The translations under genes were made by a program, and so were the position numbers. Shown piece after piece: positions 8,807 to 18,725 of a DNA stretch of 64,000 nt. The notes beneath the pieces were generated by a model, which made no database searches, was not told the DNA's origin, and saw nothing but the letters and a program-made list of their open reading frames with translations. Position 1 is the stretch's first letter, and each line of letters opens with the position of its first letter. Origin of the DNA: JABDII01 sp963815325 (lineage in GTDB: Bacteria > Gemmatimonadota > Gemmatimonadetes > Gemmatimonadales > GWC2-71-9). Where the stretch lies: assembly GCA_963815325.1 (NCBI GenBank), contig CAWFGG010000008.1:124001-188000 (forward strand). The letters run 5' to 3'.

Positions 8807-9979
8807 ATGAGTAAGCTGCTCTCCACGGCCTCGCAAGCTCTCCATGGACGCTTCCGGACGCCCATCCGCGTGCTGCTGCTCATGTTCCTGCTGTTCGTCT
8901 TCCTGGTCGGTGTCAAGGGCATGGGGGACGGCTTCAAGTTATTGGGCAAGGATGTCCTGGAGACATTCTTCACGGCCACCGAGAACCCCTTTATGGGCCT
9001 CATCGTTGGCGTCCTGGCCACCACGTTGATGCAGAGCTCATCGGTGACTACATCGATGATCGTTGGGCTGGTGGCGAGCCCTGAAAACCCGTTGCCCCTT
9101 GCCAATGCCGTCCCGATGATCATGGGGGCCAACATCGGGACCACCGTGACGAATACCATCGTGTCGTTGGCTCACATGGCGCGTCGCGAGGAATTCCGAC
9201 GGGCGTTTGCGGTGGCCACGGTCCATGACTTCTTCAACGTCATGGCCGTCGCCATCCTGCTGCCGGTCGAGATGGCGACCGGGTATCTGCAGAAGACATC
9301 CGGCCTCTTCGTGTCGGCCGTGAGCGGCCTCACGGGAGGGCAGTATGAGAGCCCCATCAAGGGCGCCATCGCCGAGGGCGTGCACCCCATCAAAGAATTG
9401 GCGGCGGCCCTCTTCACGTCGCAACAAGGGCAGGGGGTTCTCCTGGCCCTCATCAGTGCCGGGCTGATATTCACTGCACTATTGGCCTTAGTGCGGGTGA
9501 TGCGCAGCGTGATGATGACGCGGGTGGAAACCTACGTGAACCGCTTTGTCGGCGGGCCGGCGCTGCTGGCGATCGCTGTGGGTGTCGTGGTAACGGTCAT
9601 GGTGCAGTCGAGCTCGATCACGACCTCGCTCCTGGTGCCGCTGGCCGGCGCAGGGTTGTTGACGGCCCAGCAGGCATTTCCCCTCACGATCGGGGCGAAT
9701 CTCGGGACGACGGTGACGGCTCTCCTCGCCTCCCTGGCGGTGTCCGGCGTGAACGCCGAAGCCGGCATTCACATTGCGCTGGTGCATCTGCTCTTCAACC
9801 TGACCGGCGCAGGCATCATATTTCCAATTCGAAGGATTCGGCACATCCCCGTGGCGGCGGCGGAATGGATTGCCGGATTCACAGCACGCTCGCGCCGCTG
9901 GGCACTCGTCTATGTGTTCGGAGTGTTCTATGGCATCCCGGCACTGCTCGCCTTCCTGCACTCCCTACTCCGTCGGTAG
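8807..9979 (+). CDS. Na+/phosphate cotransporter family protein (NptA/PF02690)
   Basis: 390 residues with two inverted repeats, each bearing the QSSS signature of the family: MQSSSVTTSMIVG near residue 76 and MQSSSITTSLLVP near residue 268. Each is followed by a GANIGTTVT or GANLGTTVT loop. About nine membrane helices. Predicted to carry phosphate into the cell with sodium at the inner membrane. The PhoU-domain gene begins 20 bp downstream, a frequent arrangement in which PhoU is a separate polypeptide rather than a fused C-terminal domain. Confidence 0.9.
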   Translation: MSKLLSTASQALHGRFRTPIRVLLLMFLLFVFLVGVKGMGDGFKLLGKDVLETFFTATENPFMGLIVGVLATTLMQSSSVTTSMIVGLVASPENPLPLANAVPMIMGANIGTTVTNTIVSLAHMARREEFRRAFAVATVHDFFNVMAVAILLPVEMATGYLQKTSGLFVSAVSGLTGGQYESPIKGAIAEGVHPIKELAAALFTSQQGQGVLLALISAGLIFTALLALVRVMRSVMMTRVETYVNRFVGGPALLAIAVGVVVTVMVQSSSITTSLLVPLAGAGLLTAQQAFPLTIGANLGTTVTALLASLAVSGVNAEAGIHIALVHLLFNLTGAGIIFPIRRIRHIPVAAAEWIAGFTARSRRWALVYVFGVFYGIPALLAFLHSLLRR

Positions 9980-9999
9980 CGACGGTATGAGGCCCGACT

Positions 10000-10710
10000 A
10001 TGCTACGTGAATTGCTCAGCATCCTGCGATCCGAGAATCCGCTCGGCGCCATGGGCGAAGAGTTTCGCCGAATGCTCAATGTGACCTACAACATGACCAT
10101 GGTCGCGGGGGAGTTCTATTTCGGGAAGAAGCCCACGCCCGAGGAACGCTCTCACATCTACCATGAAGACCGTGAGGTCAACATGGCGGAGCGGCGGATC
10201 CGTAAGCTGGTGGTGTCGCATCTGTCGATCCCGAGCAACCGTGCGAGCGTCCCCTACTGTCTCATCCTGATGAGCCTGGTCAAAGATGTCGAGCGCCTCG
10301 GTGACTATGCGAAGAACCTCTCTGAGGTGGTGGACATCTATCCGGAGCCACTGCCAGACGACGATAACGTGCGAGAGATGCAGGAAATCCGGGTCGGCGT
10401 CGAGCGAGCATTCCAGGCGGCGTCGGAGGTCTTCGAAAACTCAGATCGCGAGCAGGCTCTGGAGCTGATTCTCGCCGGCCGCGAGCTGGCACATCGGACC
10501 GACGCGCTGCTGGCTCGGGTGGCCCAAGGGCCGTACGATGCGGGCACGGCAACCGCGCTCGTGCTCGGTGCGCGCTACTACAAGCGTATTGGAGGGCACG
10601 TCCTCAACGTGCTCTCCAGCGTCGTGATGCCGGTGCACAAAGTGGACTACTACGATGAAGACGAGGTGCCGGAGATCGTGACACGACAGGCACCCGAGCC
10701 CAAGCGTTAG
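10000..10710 (+). CDS. PhoU-domain protein, partner of the Na/Pi cotransporter
   Basis: 236 residues, helical throughout, with two PhoU-like three-helix units. The pattern E/D-x3-D near DREVNMAERRIRKLV and the later LVKDVERLGDYAKNLSEV segment match metal-binding PhoU repeats. It probably senses or limits phosphate uptake by the upstream transporter, with which it forms an operon. A TGAGGC element sits 11 nt before the ATG. Its TAG shares four bases (TTAG) with the stop of the convergent gene. Confidence 0.82.
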   Translation: MLRELLSILRSENPLGAMGEEFRRMLNVTYNMTMVAGEFYFGKKPTPEERSHIYHEDREVNMAERRIRKLVVSHLSIPSNRASVPYCLILMSLVKDVERLGDYAKNLSEVVDIYPEPLPDDDNVREMQEIRVGVERAFQAASEVFENSDREQALELILAGRELAHRTDALLARVAQGPYDAGTATALVLGARYYKRIGGHVLNVLSSVVMPVHKVDYYDEDEVPEIVTRQAPEPKR

Positions 10711-11078
10711 AAGGGTTTGAATACCGCCAAGTAGGCTGCAACCAACCCCAGCAGTGGGAGCAGCAGGTAGAGCATTTTGGCCGATTGCGGCTTGCGATAG
10801 GGGAGAAAGAATATGCCCCCCGCGACCAGCCACACAACGATCTTGGCCACCGCCCACCCCGGCAGCCCGCCCTGTACGAAGCCCAGGCGCGCCAGCATTC
10901 CGAAGCCTGCCAGCAGGATCAGAAACAGGCCGAGACCGTGCATCGCGGCCGCTGCCTTCCGGCCTCGATTGCCCTCCTTGGTCCCCCCATTCCACGCATG
11001 GAGCGTGACGCCTCCTAGGGCAACGAACAGGAAGAGTATGCCGAGGACGTGGAGGATCTTGTAGAACTCGTATGACAT
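10707..11078 (-). CDS. Small four-helix inner-membrane protein
   Basis: 123 residues with four hydrophobic segments (about 6-26, 45-65, 72-92, 100-120). The N-terminus MSYEFYKILHVLGILFLFVAL contains a His in the first helix, reminiscent of SirB/CopD-like small membrane proteins, but identity is not established. ATG at 11078 is selected because AGAGG lies 7 nt upstream; an ATG five codons earlier (11093) would overlap the phosphodiesterase stop as ATGA. It lies directly downstream of the exported phosphodiesterase gene, so it is co-transcribed. Confidence 0.7.
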   Translation of the reverse strand: MSYEFYKILHVLGILFLFVALGGVTLHAWNGGTKEGNRGRKAAAAMHGLGLFLILLAGFGMLARLGFVQGGLPGWAVAKIVVWLVAGGIFFLPYRKPQSAKMLYLLLPLLGLVAAYLAVFKPF

Positions 11079-11089
11079 GAGAGTTCCTC

Positions 11090-12367
11090 TCATTGAGCGT
11101 GGTAGGGGACGGCCGCGGCCCCGCCAGGGATCCGCAACATCACGCGGACTGAATCGAGATTCCCGTCAGTGGCCGCAGGAACCAGTCCGAGGATGTGGGC
11201 CATGAGGGCGTACAGATGGATGTTCTGGAAGGACGGGACCCGGGCACCGTCCTTGAAGCTCGGGCCGTCCGCGACGAAGACGCCCTTCATCGACTCGAGC
11301 GCGTTGTCATAGCCGTGGTTTGCGCCCGCAAACCATGCGGGGTTCTCCTCGAAGCGTGCCCGGGTCGTAATCGACCACCCTTCGTCAGCGATACCGATGA
11401 TAGCCGGAATCCGTGGATTCGTCCCATAGTGAAGCCGCGGTGGTATATCCTCTTTCCGATACACTTGGAGATGCGGATGGGCGTGCGCCAGCATCCGATA
11501 GACCTCGTCGATGCGGTCAGGTGGCGGCGCGATCGCAATCACCGGGGACCAGTCCACGACGCGGACGGTTGCGAGGTCGATGTAGTCGTCGATCAGAATG
11601 ACGGTCTCGGGGGAGGTGTCGGCCATGCCATGGTCGGTCGTGACGATCACGTCTACCTTATCCCGAAGACGGCGAGCTTCGAGTCCTGCGATCAAACGGG
11701 CAATTACCTGGTCCACACGCGCCAAACCGTCGTTGACCTCGAGCGAGCGGGTGCCATAGCGGTGGCCCGCTTCATCGATCGCACTGACATAGAGGGTGAG
11801 GAAAGTGGGCCGCCGCTCCGGTGGGAGATCGAGCCATGCCAACACCGAGTCGACCCGCGCGGCGTCCGGAATATCACCATCATACGGCACCCAATAGGTC
11901 GGACGGGTACCCCGGATCTCGGCCTCGGAGCCCGGCCAAAACATCGGCGCCGTCGGTTGTCCCTGTTGCTCGGCCGTCACCCAGATCGGCTCGCCGCCCC
12001 ACCAGCGCCCATCGGCCACCGCATCCCGGATGCTCAACCCGAACCTGGCCTGGAGCACCGGGTCCCACATGTTGTTGGCCACGATGCCGTGATGATCGGG
12101 ATAGAGCCCGGTGACCATGGTGTAGTGGTTGGGGAACGTCTTCGTAGGGAAGGCGGGGACGATTCCCGGGGCACGAACACCCGCTGCGGCGAGGCGCCGC
12201 AGGTTCACCATGGCCGGCCGGTCGATGTAATCCCAGCGGAGACCGTCCACCGACACCAGAATGACGGTGGGCCGGACAGACTCGGGCACGACCCGGCCGG
12301 GAGTGCAGGCGCTTGGGGCAAGCACCCCGAGCGAACACGCCACCGCAATGGACAGACCACGGTTCAT
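11090..12367 (-). CDS. Exported nucleotide pyrophosphatase/phosphodiesterase (NPP, alkaline phosphatase superfamily)
   Basis: 425 residues. The signal peptide ends at LAPSAC, so it may be a lipoprotein, though the lipobox is imperfect. Alkaline-phosphatase-superfamily metal and nucleophile motifs are clear: VSVDGLRWDY near residue 40, PTKTFPNHYTMVTGLYPDHHG near residue 97 with the Thr nucleophile in KTFPNH, and VTTDHGMADT near residue 245. It would hydrolyse phosphodiester or pyrophosphate bonds outside the inner membrane, possibly scavenging nucleotides. No clear ribosome site was seen. Divergent from the Ser/Thr kinase gene across 292 bp. Confidence 0.88.
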   Translation of the reverse strand: MNRGLSIAVACSLGVLAPSACTPGRVVPESVRPTVILVSVDGLRWDYIDRPAMVNLRRLAAAGVRAPGIVPAFPTKTFPNHYTMVTGLYPDHHGIVANNMWDPVLQARFGLSIRDAVADGRWWGGEPIWVTAEQQGQPTAPMFWPGSEAEIRGTRPTYWVPYDGDIPDAARVDSVLAWLDLPPERRPTFLTLYVSAIDEAGHRYGTRSLEVNDGLARVDQVIARLIAGLEARRLRDKVDVIVTTDHGMADTSPETVILIDDYIDLATVRVVDWSPVIAIAPPPDRIDEVYRMLAHAHPHLQVYRKEDIPPRLHYGTNPRIPAIIGIADEGWSITTRARFEENPAWFAGANHGYDNALESMKGVFVADGPSFKDGARVPSFQNIHLYALMAHILGLVPAATDGNLDSVRVMLRIPGGAAAVPYHAQ

Positions 12368-12659
12368 GAAAGTTCGACGGTTGAAGTGGTGGAGCCTCCT
12401 GCGCGGACCCCAGAATCACGACGATAGTAACCGGTTTGCGTTCGGGCGCCATCCCTCCCGGCTGCTTCGCACAGCGAGAATGTTCGGACCAGGAGGCCCC
12501 CGAGGCGATATCCCGGGGAACTCCGGTATGAGCCAAGGCGTTCTTGCCACCGGAGACCGTCGTTTGATGACTCCGGCTTCGGTCGGTAGGTTATGGGACC
12601 CCCGGGTCAGCCGAACCGGGCATGCCTGCTGCCCCGACTCCTTTGTTTGAGGAACGCGA
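12368..12659. other. Divergent intergenic region, NPP versus Ser/Thr kinase
   Basis: No coding gene is supported. TTGATG at 12564-12569, a 17-nt spacer and TAGGTT at 12587-12592 form a weak rightward promoter candidate for the kinase gene. Nothing else convincing was seen. Confidence 0.35.
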
Positions 12660-14699
12660 GTGCGCCTTCGTCCGTGGATGATTCCCCTCGCCGCCGCCCT
12701 GGTCGTTGGCATGGTCGGGTGGTGGGCGCAAGCATCGACGGAGCGGTCGCTCAAGGAGCAGCTGGCTGCCCAATTCGAGACCATTGTGGACGCCGATGTC
12801 GCGGCGCTCACCGTGTGGCTCGAGGGTCAAGAACGCGCGGTGCAGCAGTTCACGGCCAGACCAGAGTTCCGCCGAGCGGTCCTCGCCCTGGCCGATGTGG
12901 CGCGTGAGCCATCGACCCCGCCTGATGTTCTGCGTGGGAGTGCCGAGCTCGCCACCATCCGCGGCCTCGTGAACGAGTCCCTCGAACCTGGTCAATCGGC
13001 CGAGGGCTTCGTCATTCTCGATCGGGCAGGAAAGGTTCTCGGGGCCGAGTTCGACTACGTCATCGGACGAAGCCTCGCTGCAGAGGACGCCGACAGACTC
13101 GCCAAGGTGTTGGAGGGATCCGCCATTGTGCTGGGTCCGTTCCCGTTTCCGGTTCAGTCCAACGATGCCACCGGCAGTTTCGATGCCCCTGCGTTATTCG
13201 TTGCGACTGCCGTGCATGATGGGGCGGGACGGGCACGTGCCGTATTCGCTCGCCGACTCGAGCCTGGCGCCGGCTTCTCACGGTCCCTTCAGGTTGCCCG
13301 CTTCGGGGCGAGCGGCACGGCCTTCGCCTTCAACGCCGACGGCGTCGTGATTTCGGAGCTTCGCGGTGCGGCCGAGCTCCTGCGCCTTGGCTTACTCCCC
13401 AACGATCGGGACACACAGACCGCATTGTCTATCGCTCTGCGCGACCCGGGCGGGAATCTGCTGGAAGGTTTTGAGCCGGACGTTCCGCCCGCTGCGATGC
13501 CACTGACCCGGATGGCGGCCGAAGCCATCGCTGGACGGAGTGGTGTCGACGTTAACGGGTACCGCGATCTCCGCGGCGTTCCCGTGGTAGGCGCGTGGCG
13601 GTGGCTGCCGGCGCATGATTTGGGAGTGGCCGCCGAGGCCGATGCGAGGGAAGCCTTCAGCACACTCTTTGTGTTCCGCCGTGCATTGTGGAGTCTGGTC
13701 GGCTTGTTGGGATTGGCCGCTTTGGGCGGGCTGGTGTATGCGCTGCTATTTCGCAACCTTCAGCGTCGCGTTGCGCAAGCCGAGAAGCTGGGCCAGTACA
13801 CGTTGGAGGAGAAACTCGGGGAGGGTGGGATGGGGACGGTGTATCGAGCCCGACACGCTATGCTTGCCCGTCCGACCGCCATCAAACTCCTCCGATCGGG
13901 TGAGACAACTCCGCAACTCCTGGCACGGTTCGAGCGTGAGGTCCAGCTCACCAGCCAGCTCACCAATCCCAACACGATCGCTATCTACGATTATGGGCGG
14001 ACGCCGGATGGGGTGTTCTACTACGCCATGGAATTTCTCGAAGGCGTCACGCTCGATACCCTCATCGAGATCGACGGCCCTCAGCCAGCGGGCCGGGTGG
14101 TCCACATCCTCCGCCAGGTCGCCGGATCCTTAGCCGAGGCGCACGACATCGGGCTCATCCACCGCGACATCAAGCCCGCCAACATCATGATTCTGGCGCG
14201 CGGCGGGACATACGACCTGGTCAAGGTGCTCGACTTTGGGCTCGTTCGGGAGGTGCACCAGTCCCGGGACGATATGCTCACGGCGGTGAATACCGTTCCG
14301 GGCACGCCGCACTTCATGGCGCCGGAATCTATCGAGTCTCCCGATGCCGTCGATGCCAGGGCCGATATCTATGCCGTCGGCGCCGTGGCCTACTACCTGA
14401 TCACGGGGACGTACCTGTTCGATGGCCAGAGCGCCATTCAGGTTATGACCCGTCACGTGAACGACGCGCCGGAGCCGCCTTCCGTTCGGCTCGGCACGCC
14501 GATCGACCCCGGCCTGGAGGCCCTCATCCTCCGGATGTTGTCCAAAGACCCCGCCGCGCGGCCCGCCAACGGCCGCGAGCTCCTCGCCGCGCTCTCGGAC
14601 GGGACGGTGTCGCACGGTTCGACCGTGGACCGAGCGGGATGCGAAACTCTGGTGGGATACTCGCTCTGCGCCATGCCGGGACGCCGAATGCGCGGATGA
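12660..14699 (+). CDS. Transmembrane Ser/Thr protein kinase with N-terminal extracytoplasmic sensor
   Basis: 679 residues. A helix at 6-24 is followed by an about 310-residue periplasmic region with the look of a dCache-type double sensor, then a second helix at about 345-364. The kinase domain spans about 380-650: glycine loop GEGGMG (387-392), Lys409 in TAIK, HRDIKPAN (501-508), DFG (525-527) and GTPHFMAPES. All catalytic residues are present. The arrangement is the reverse of PknB/PrkC, where the kinase is N-terminal and PASTA repeats are outside. The start is GTG with GAGG 8 nt upstream. The last 30 residues are polar and unremarkable. Ligand and substrates are unknown. Confidence 0.88.
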   Translation: MRLRPWMIPLAAALVVGMVGWWAQASTERSLKEQLAAQFETIVDADVAALTVWLEGQERAVQQFTARPEFRRAVLALADVAREPSTPPDVLRGSAELATIRGLVNESLEPGQSAEGFVILDRAGKVLGAEFDYVIGRSLAAEDADRLAKVLEGSAIVLGPFPFPVQSNDATGSFDAPALFVATAVHDGAGRARAVFARRLEPGAGFSRSLQVARFGASGTAFAFNADGVVISELRGAAELLRLGLLPNDRDTQTALSIALRDPGGNLLEGFEPDVPPAAMPLTRMAAEAIAGRSGVDVNGYRDLRGVPVVGAWRWLPAHDLGVAAEADAREAFSTLFVFRRALWSLVGLLGLAALGGLVYALLFRNLQRRVAQAEKLGQYTLEEKLGEGGMGTVYRARHAMLARPTAIKLLRSGETTPQLLARFEREVQLTSQLTNPNTIAIYDYGRTPDGVFYYAMEFLEGVTLDTLIEIDGPQPAGRVVHILRQVAGSLAEAHDIGLIHRDIKPANIMILARGGTYDLVKVLDFGLVREVHQSRDDMLTAVNTVPGTPHFMAPESIESPDAVDARADIYAVGAVAYYLITGTYLFDGQSAIQVMTRHVNDAPEPPSVRLGTPIDPGLEALILRMLSKDPAARPANGRELLAALSDGTVSHGSTVDRAGCETLVGYSLCAMPGRRMRG

Positions 14700-15053
14700 C
14701 GAGAGCTATGAGGGGGCGCTCGAGGTCGATCTCGAGTCCAGGGTTTCGGTTGCCTGAACCGGTCGCAGGATAGGTGGCTCGCGGTCTCGAGCGGGTCTTT
14801 GCGTCGCCCACACTCCGGAAAGAGATCCGTGGCGCCCAAGGTGGAGCGAGCGACGGGTACCAAGATCCTCATCACGTAGGCCCCATTCCCAGTTGATCCG
14901 AGGGGGAGCAGCCGCTCACCAGGGCAATGAACCGAACGGCTTGCCATCCAAGGGGATGCGCGTTATTCGGACAGGTGGACCACTCAGAGTGGGAAGTCCC
15001 CGTAGCACGCGCGTCCGCTACCCGGCCGCGTCGTCGCCGTGGAGCGCTGACCT
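14700..15053. other. Intergenic spacer, kinase to TLC transporter
   Basis: 354 bp with no supported gene. GGAG 9 nt before the ATG at 15054 is the only useful signal. No strong hairpin or promoter pair was recognised. Confidence 0.4.
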
Positions 15054-16470
15054 ATGAGTTTCCCCGTTCCGGCCAGAGCGGCCCCTGAGCCCGATCGATC
15101 GCTTCCTCAAGCTGTTCACCGACATTCGCGGTGGCGAGAGCACGACGGCACTCCTGCTCATGCTGAACGTCTTTCTGCTCTTGACCGCCTACTACGTGAT
15201 CAAGGTGGTGCGTGAGCCGCTGATCCTGGCCGGAGGGGGAGCCGAACTGAAGAGTTACTCCTCGGCGGGCCAGGTCATCCTGTTGCTCGGCGCGGTGCCG
15301 TTGTATGGCATCCTGGCCAATCGATTCCCGCGGAAGCGACTGATCAACCTCGTCACGTTCTTCTTTGTAGCGTGCCTGGTAGTGTTCTACACCCTTGCAC
15401 GACTCGAGGTGCCGATCGGCGTTCCGTTCTTCCTCTGGGTCGGGATATTCAACCTGATGGTCATCGCTCAATTCTGGGCCTTCGCCAATGACGTGTATAC
15501 CACCGATGAGGGGAAGCGGCTGTTTCCCATCGTCGGCTTCGGCGCTTCGAGTGGGGCTCTGCTCGGGAGTTGGATTGCCGGGCGGCTCATCGAGCCGATC
15601 GGTCTCTACCAACTGCTCCTCCTCGCCGCCGGGTTGCTGATCGTCAGCGTGGTGGTCACGAATTACATCGACGGCCGTGAACACCGACGAACGGAAAGCC
15701 ACATCGACCGTCAGTACACCACGGCCGAGCTTCCGGCGGCTACCGGCGAGTTTCGACTCGAGACCGGCGAATTCAAGATCCCGACTGAAGAGAAACAGGA
15801 AGCGGCGACAGGGGGCGCCTTCCAATTGGTCTTTCGGAGTCGCTACCTGCTCCTCATTGCGCTGCTCATGCTGTTCTTGAACTGGGTCAATACAGCGGGC
15901 GAGTACATCCTCGGGAGGACGATTGCGGATGCCGCCGCCAGCGCGGTTGCAGCAGGTACCACCGGCGGGCTCTCGGAGAAGGAGTTCATCGGTAAGTTCT
16001 ACTCGAGCTTCTTTTCGGGTGTGAATCTGGCCGGCATGCTGGTGCAGCTGTTCCTGGTCTCCCGCATCATCAAGTACGCCGGCGTGCGCCTCGCCTTACT
16101 GGTACTTCCGGTCATCGCGTTCGGCGGCTACGCCATCCTGGCCTTCTTTCCCGTTCTCACCGCCGTCCGATGGGCCAAGACGGCGGAAAATGCCACCGAC
16201 TACTCGCTCCAAAACACCGTTCGCAACGTGTTGTTCCTGCCCACGACGCGTGAAGAGAAGTATAAGGCCAAGCAGGCAATCGACTCGTTCTTCTACCGAG
16301 TGGGTGACGTGTTGAACGCCTTGCTCGTGTTTGTGGGGACGACGTACTTGGCCATGGCGGCCAGGCACTTTGCCATCGTCAACTTGGTGCTGGTGGGAAT
16401 CTGGTTCGTCATCGCGGCCTTGATCGGCCGAGAATATGTACGGTTGGCCCGTGAGGCTCGAGCGGCTTAG
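15054..16470 (+). CDS. TLC-type ATP/ADP translocase-like (NTP/NTP exchange) transporter, apparent 1-nt frameshift near N-terminus
   Basis: The product resembles Npt1/Npt2-type nucleotide transporters, with 12 predicted helices including TAYYVIKVVREPLIL and the FFYRVGDVLNALLVF region. The main frame is open from 15058 but has no normal start before ATG 15160, which would cut the conserved PIDRFLKLFTDIRGGE lead. ATG at 15054, with GGAG upstream, is in another frame. Removing one C from CCCC at 15082-15085 joins them into a 471-residue protein starting MSFPVPARAALSPIDR. So either the sequence has an extra base or the gene is broken. The next gene is a convergent relative with overlapping stops. 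Confidence 0.78.
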
Positions 16471-18725
16471 TCGGAGGGCGTGTCGGGCCTCGGCTTTCCG
16501 GTAAGCCGCTTCAGTGATTCCAACTGAATCACGATGGAGTCTTGCGATTTGAGGAGGTCGGCGAGGACTTCTCGCGACTCGCGAATCGAGGGCGCCGCGG
16601 GTCTGGTGTCTTCGATGAACGGTTGCAGCTTGGTCCAGATTGCCGTGGGAAGCGCCGTTTCGAGGTATTCCAGGGCGGTTCCGCGGAGAATCGCGTCGGT
16701 GGTGTGAATCCCCTGGAACGCCACCTTGAGGGGCTGAGGCGGATAGATCAGGGACAACATCGTGAACACGTGCTCCAGACTTCGGTCGGCCCGCTCGCGC
16801 AGCACTTCATCCAAGACTGGTGACCAGTCCTCGTCCTCCAAGTGATCGAGGATGCGCCTCCCCTCCCAAACCCCGTGATCTACCTCCATCTCTCGGTCGA
16901 CGGCGCCGAGGATGCGGTCACGGTCGATGTGGATGGACCCATCCAGTGTCCGGATGCGAGAGAGCACCCGGCCGGCGCGGTAGCGAACCTCGAAGCGCTG
17001 GTCGGAGAGCGCTTGGATCAGACCTTCGGCCGCGCGTTGACTCGGACAGCTGCCCAGGACCACCGGAATGCGGCGTCGAACCGCGAACGGCTGATCCGCC
17101 TCGAGCAGGGCATCCACCAGCTGGCCGACTGCACGGCCCGCCACCAATCGGAGCGCAACCATGGCCTCGCGGGCGACCGGATCCCAGGCGAGCAGTGGAA
17201 TCACGAAGGCCACCTGAGTCGAGGTGAGTGGCTCCCCGCTCAGGGCTTGCCGGACGCGGCCGGCGTCGCGTGAGGTCAACTCTAGGGCGCGGGCGAGTTC
17301 AGGCTCGAGGCCGGCGACCGCAAGCTGCGGTCGCTGGCTCTCCCGCTCCGGGGTTTCCGTGGATGCGGGACTACCTTGCCCGGTGCTCAACGCCGCGCGG
17401 AACTGGGTGAGGTCGATGCCACCCACCGTGTGGAGCATGGCGGTGCTTGTCATCTCGTCGATCTCGTTCGGGTCGAGCCGATCGGCCTGGGAGAGGAGGC
17501 TTCGCTCCAAGGTGCGCAGATATCCTCGCTGGAGATGACGAGCGACCCAGAGCGCAACACCCGAGAGAACGACGCCAAGTACCAGGATGATGGTCCACGC
17601 CTGGCGGGACGCGGCAAGGAGAATCGCCTGGATGATGCCCCCGCCTGCCGCGTCCCCCAAGCGGACCACTCCGACGTCGATGACGGCCTTGGTGGCCCGC
17701 TTGTCGCCGGGCGCCACCGGGCCGAACAGAAGCTCGTAGGCCGATCGAAAGATGGAGTTGCGGGTGATCGACTCGGCGCCACGCGCCAAGAGCACACCTC
17801 CGAGCCCGGGAAAGAGGAGTGCCCCAGACCCGCCGATCACTACAGCCGCTGGGAGCGTGGCCACACTGCGCGCCAGGCCGATCTTCTCGAGAATGCGCCG
17901 TGTCACGGTGGTCTGGACGATCATGGTGACGAGCGACGTCCCGGTGTAGAAGATCGCGAAGAAGCGAAGCAAGGCATCCTCGTCAAAGGCGGCACTTGCG
18001 CGCGCCTTGAACACAAAATCGATGAGACCCTCACTCAGGGTACCGAGCACGACGAGCGCCACGATGGTCCGGAGGTATGGCGTCGCGGCCAGAATCCGTA
18101 GTGGCGACGTGGTGCCGCGGCTCGAGGGCGTGGTGTGCCGACTCGATCCAACGCGCTCACGGTCGGGTATCCGGGCCACGAGCACGGCACTCGCGAAATG
18201 CAGCAAGGCCAGGATCGGCAGCATGGTCCCGATGGTATACATGGCTGCGACCCGTTCGGCGAGAATACCGCCCAGCAAGGCTCCGATGGTGCCCCCGGCC
18301 GCGATACGGCCGACTTGCCGCTTGGCGGTGCGGGGGTCGAACCGCTCGTTGACGATCGACCAGAAGCCCGACACGAGCAGCGCACCCAGTCCCGTGAAGT
18401 GCATGTAGAGGGCGACGGCGATGGGACGCCGCCATGTGCCTATCAGCGACCATTCCACCAGGAGCAGGATTCCGCTCACCACGAAGGCACCGAGCACCAG
18501 TTGCGCCGGGCCCCACCGGGTCATGGCCCACGATGCCAAGGCCGCAAGCCCCAGTGACAGGAAGGCCGCCGCGATAATCATGGTGGGGAGTGCCGCGATG
18601 CTAAAACTCGAGAGAAACAGGGCATCGCGCGTTGCCTTGCCCGCCATTTGGAAGGCAATCATCGTCGCGGACCCGAGCGTCGCGGCGAGGATGGCGGAGC
18701 GCGTTTCGCGGGCGGATGGAGTCAA
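16467..18725 (-). CDS. TLC-type nucleotide-transporter-like protein with C-terminal HEAT-like domain
   Basis: 752 residues. The first 420 hold about 12 membrane helices in a TLC/MFS layout (AFQMAGKATRDALFLSSF, GFWSIVNERFDPRTAKR, RNSIFRSAYELLFGPVAPGDKRATKAVIDVG). The remaining 330 residues are cytosolic and helical, with HEAT/armadillo-like units such as EVRYRAGRVLSRIR. Domain order resembles bacterial TLC proteins carrying HEAT repeats, found outside the obligate-intracellular lineages that made this family famous. True substrate unknown. The stop overlaps that of the convergent transporter gene (TTAG at 16467-16470). Confidence 0.78.
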   Translation of the reverse strand: MTPSARETRSAILAATLGSATMIAFQMAGKATRDALFLSSFSIAALPTMIIAAAFLSLGLAALASWAMTRWGPAQLVLGAFVVSGILLLVEWSLIGTWRRPIAVALYMHFTGLGALLVSGFWSIVNERFDPRTAKRQVGRIAAGGTIGALLGGILAERVAAMYTIGTMLPILALLHFASAVLVARIPDRERVGSSRHTTPSSRGTTSPLRILAATPYLRTIVALVVLGTLSEGLIDFVFKARASAAFDEDALLRFFAIFYTGTSLVTMIVQTTVTRRILEKIGLARSVATLPAAVVIGGSGALLFPGLGGVLLARGAESITRNSIFRSAYELLFGPVAPGDKRATKAVIDVGVVRLGDAAGGGIIQAILLAASRQAWTIILVLGVVLSGVALWVARHLQRGYLRTLERSLLSQADRLDPNEIDEMTSTAMLHTVGGIDLTQFRAALSTGQGSPASTETPERESQRPQLAVAGLEPELARALELTSRDAGRVRQALSGEPLTSTQVAFVIPLLAWDPVAREAMVALRLVAGRAVGQLVDALLEADQPFAVRRRIPVVLGSCPSQRAAEGLIQALSDQRFEVRYRAGRVLSRIRTLDGSIHIDRDRILGAVDREMEVDHGVWEGRRILDHLEDEDWSPVLDEVLRERADRSLEHVFTMLSLIYPPQPLKVAFQGIHTTDAILRGTALEYLETALPTAIWTKLQPFIEDTRPAAPSIRESREVLADLLKSQDSIVIQLESLKRLTGKPRPDTPSD

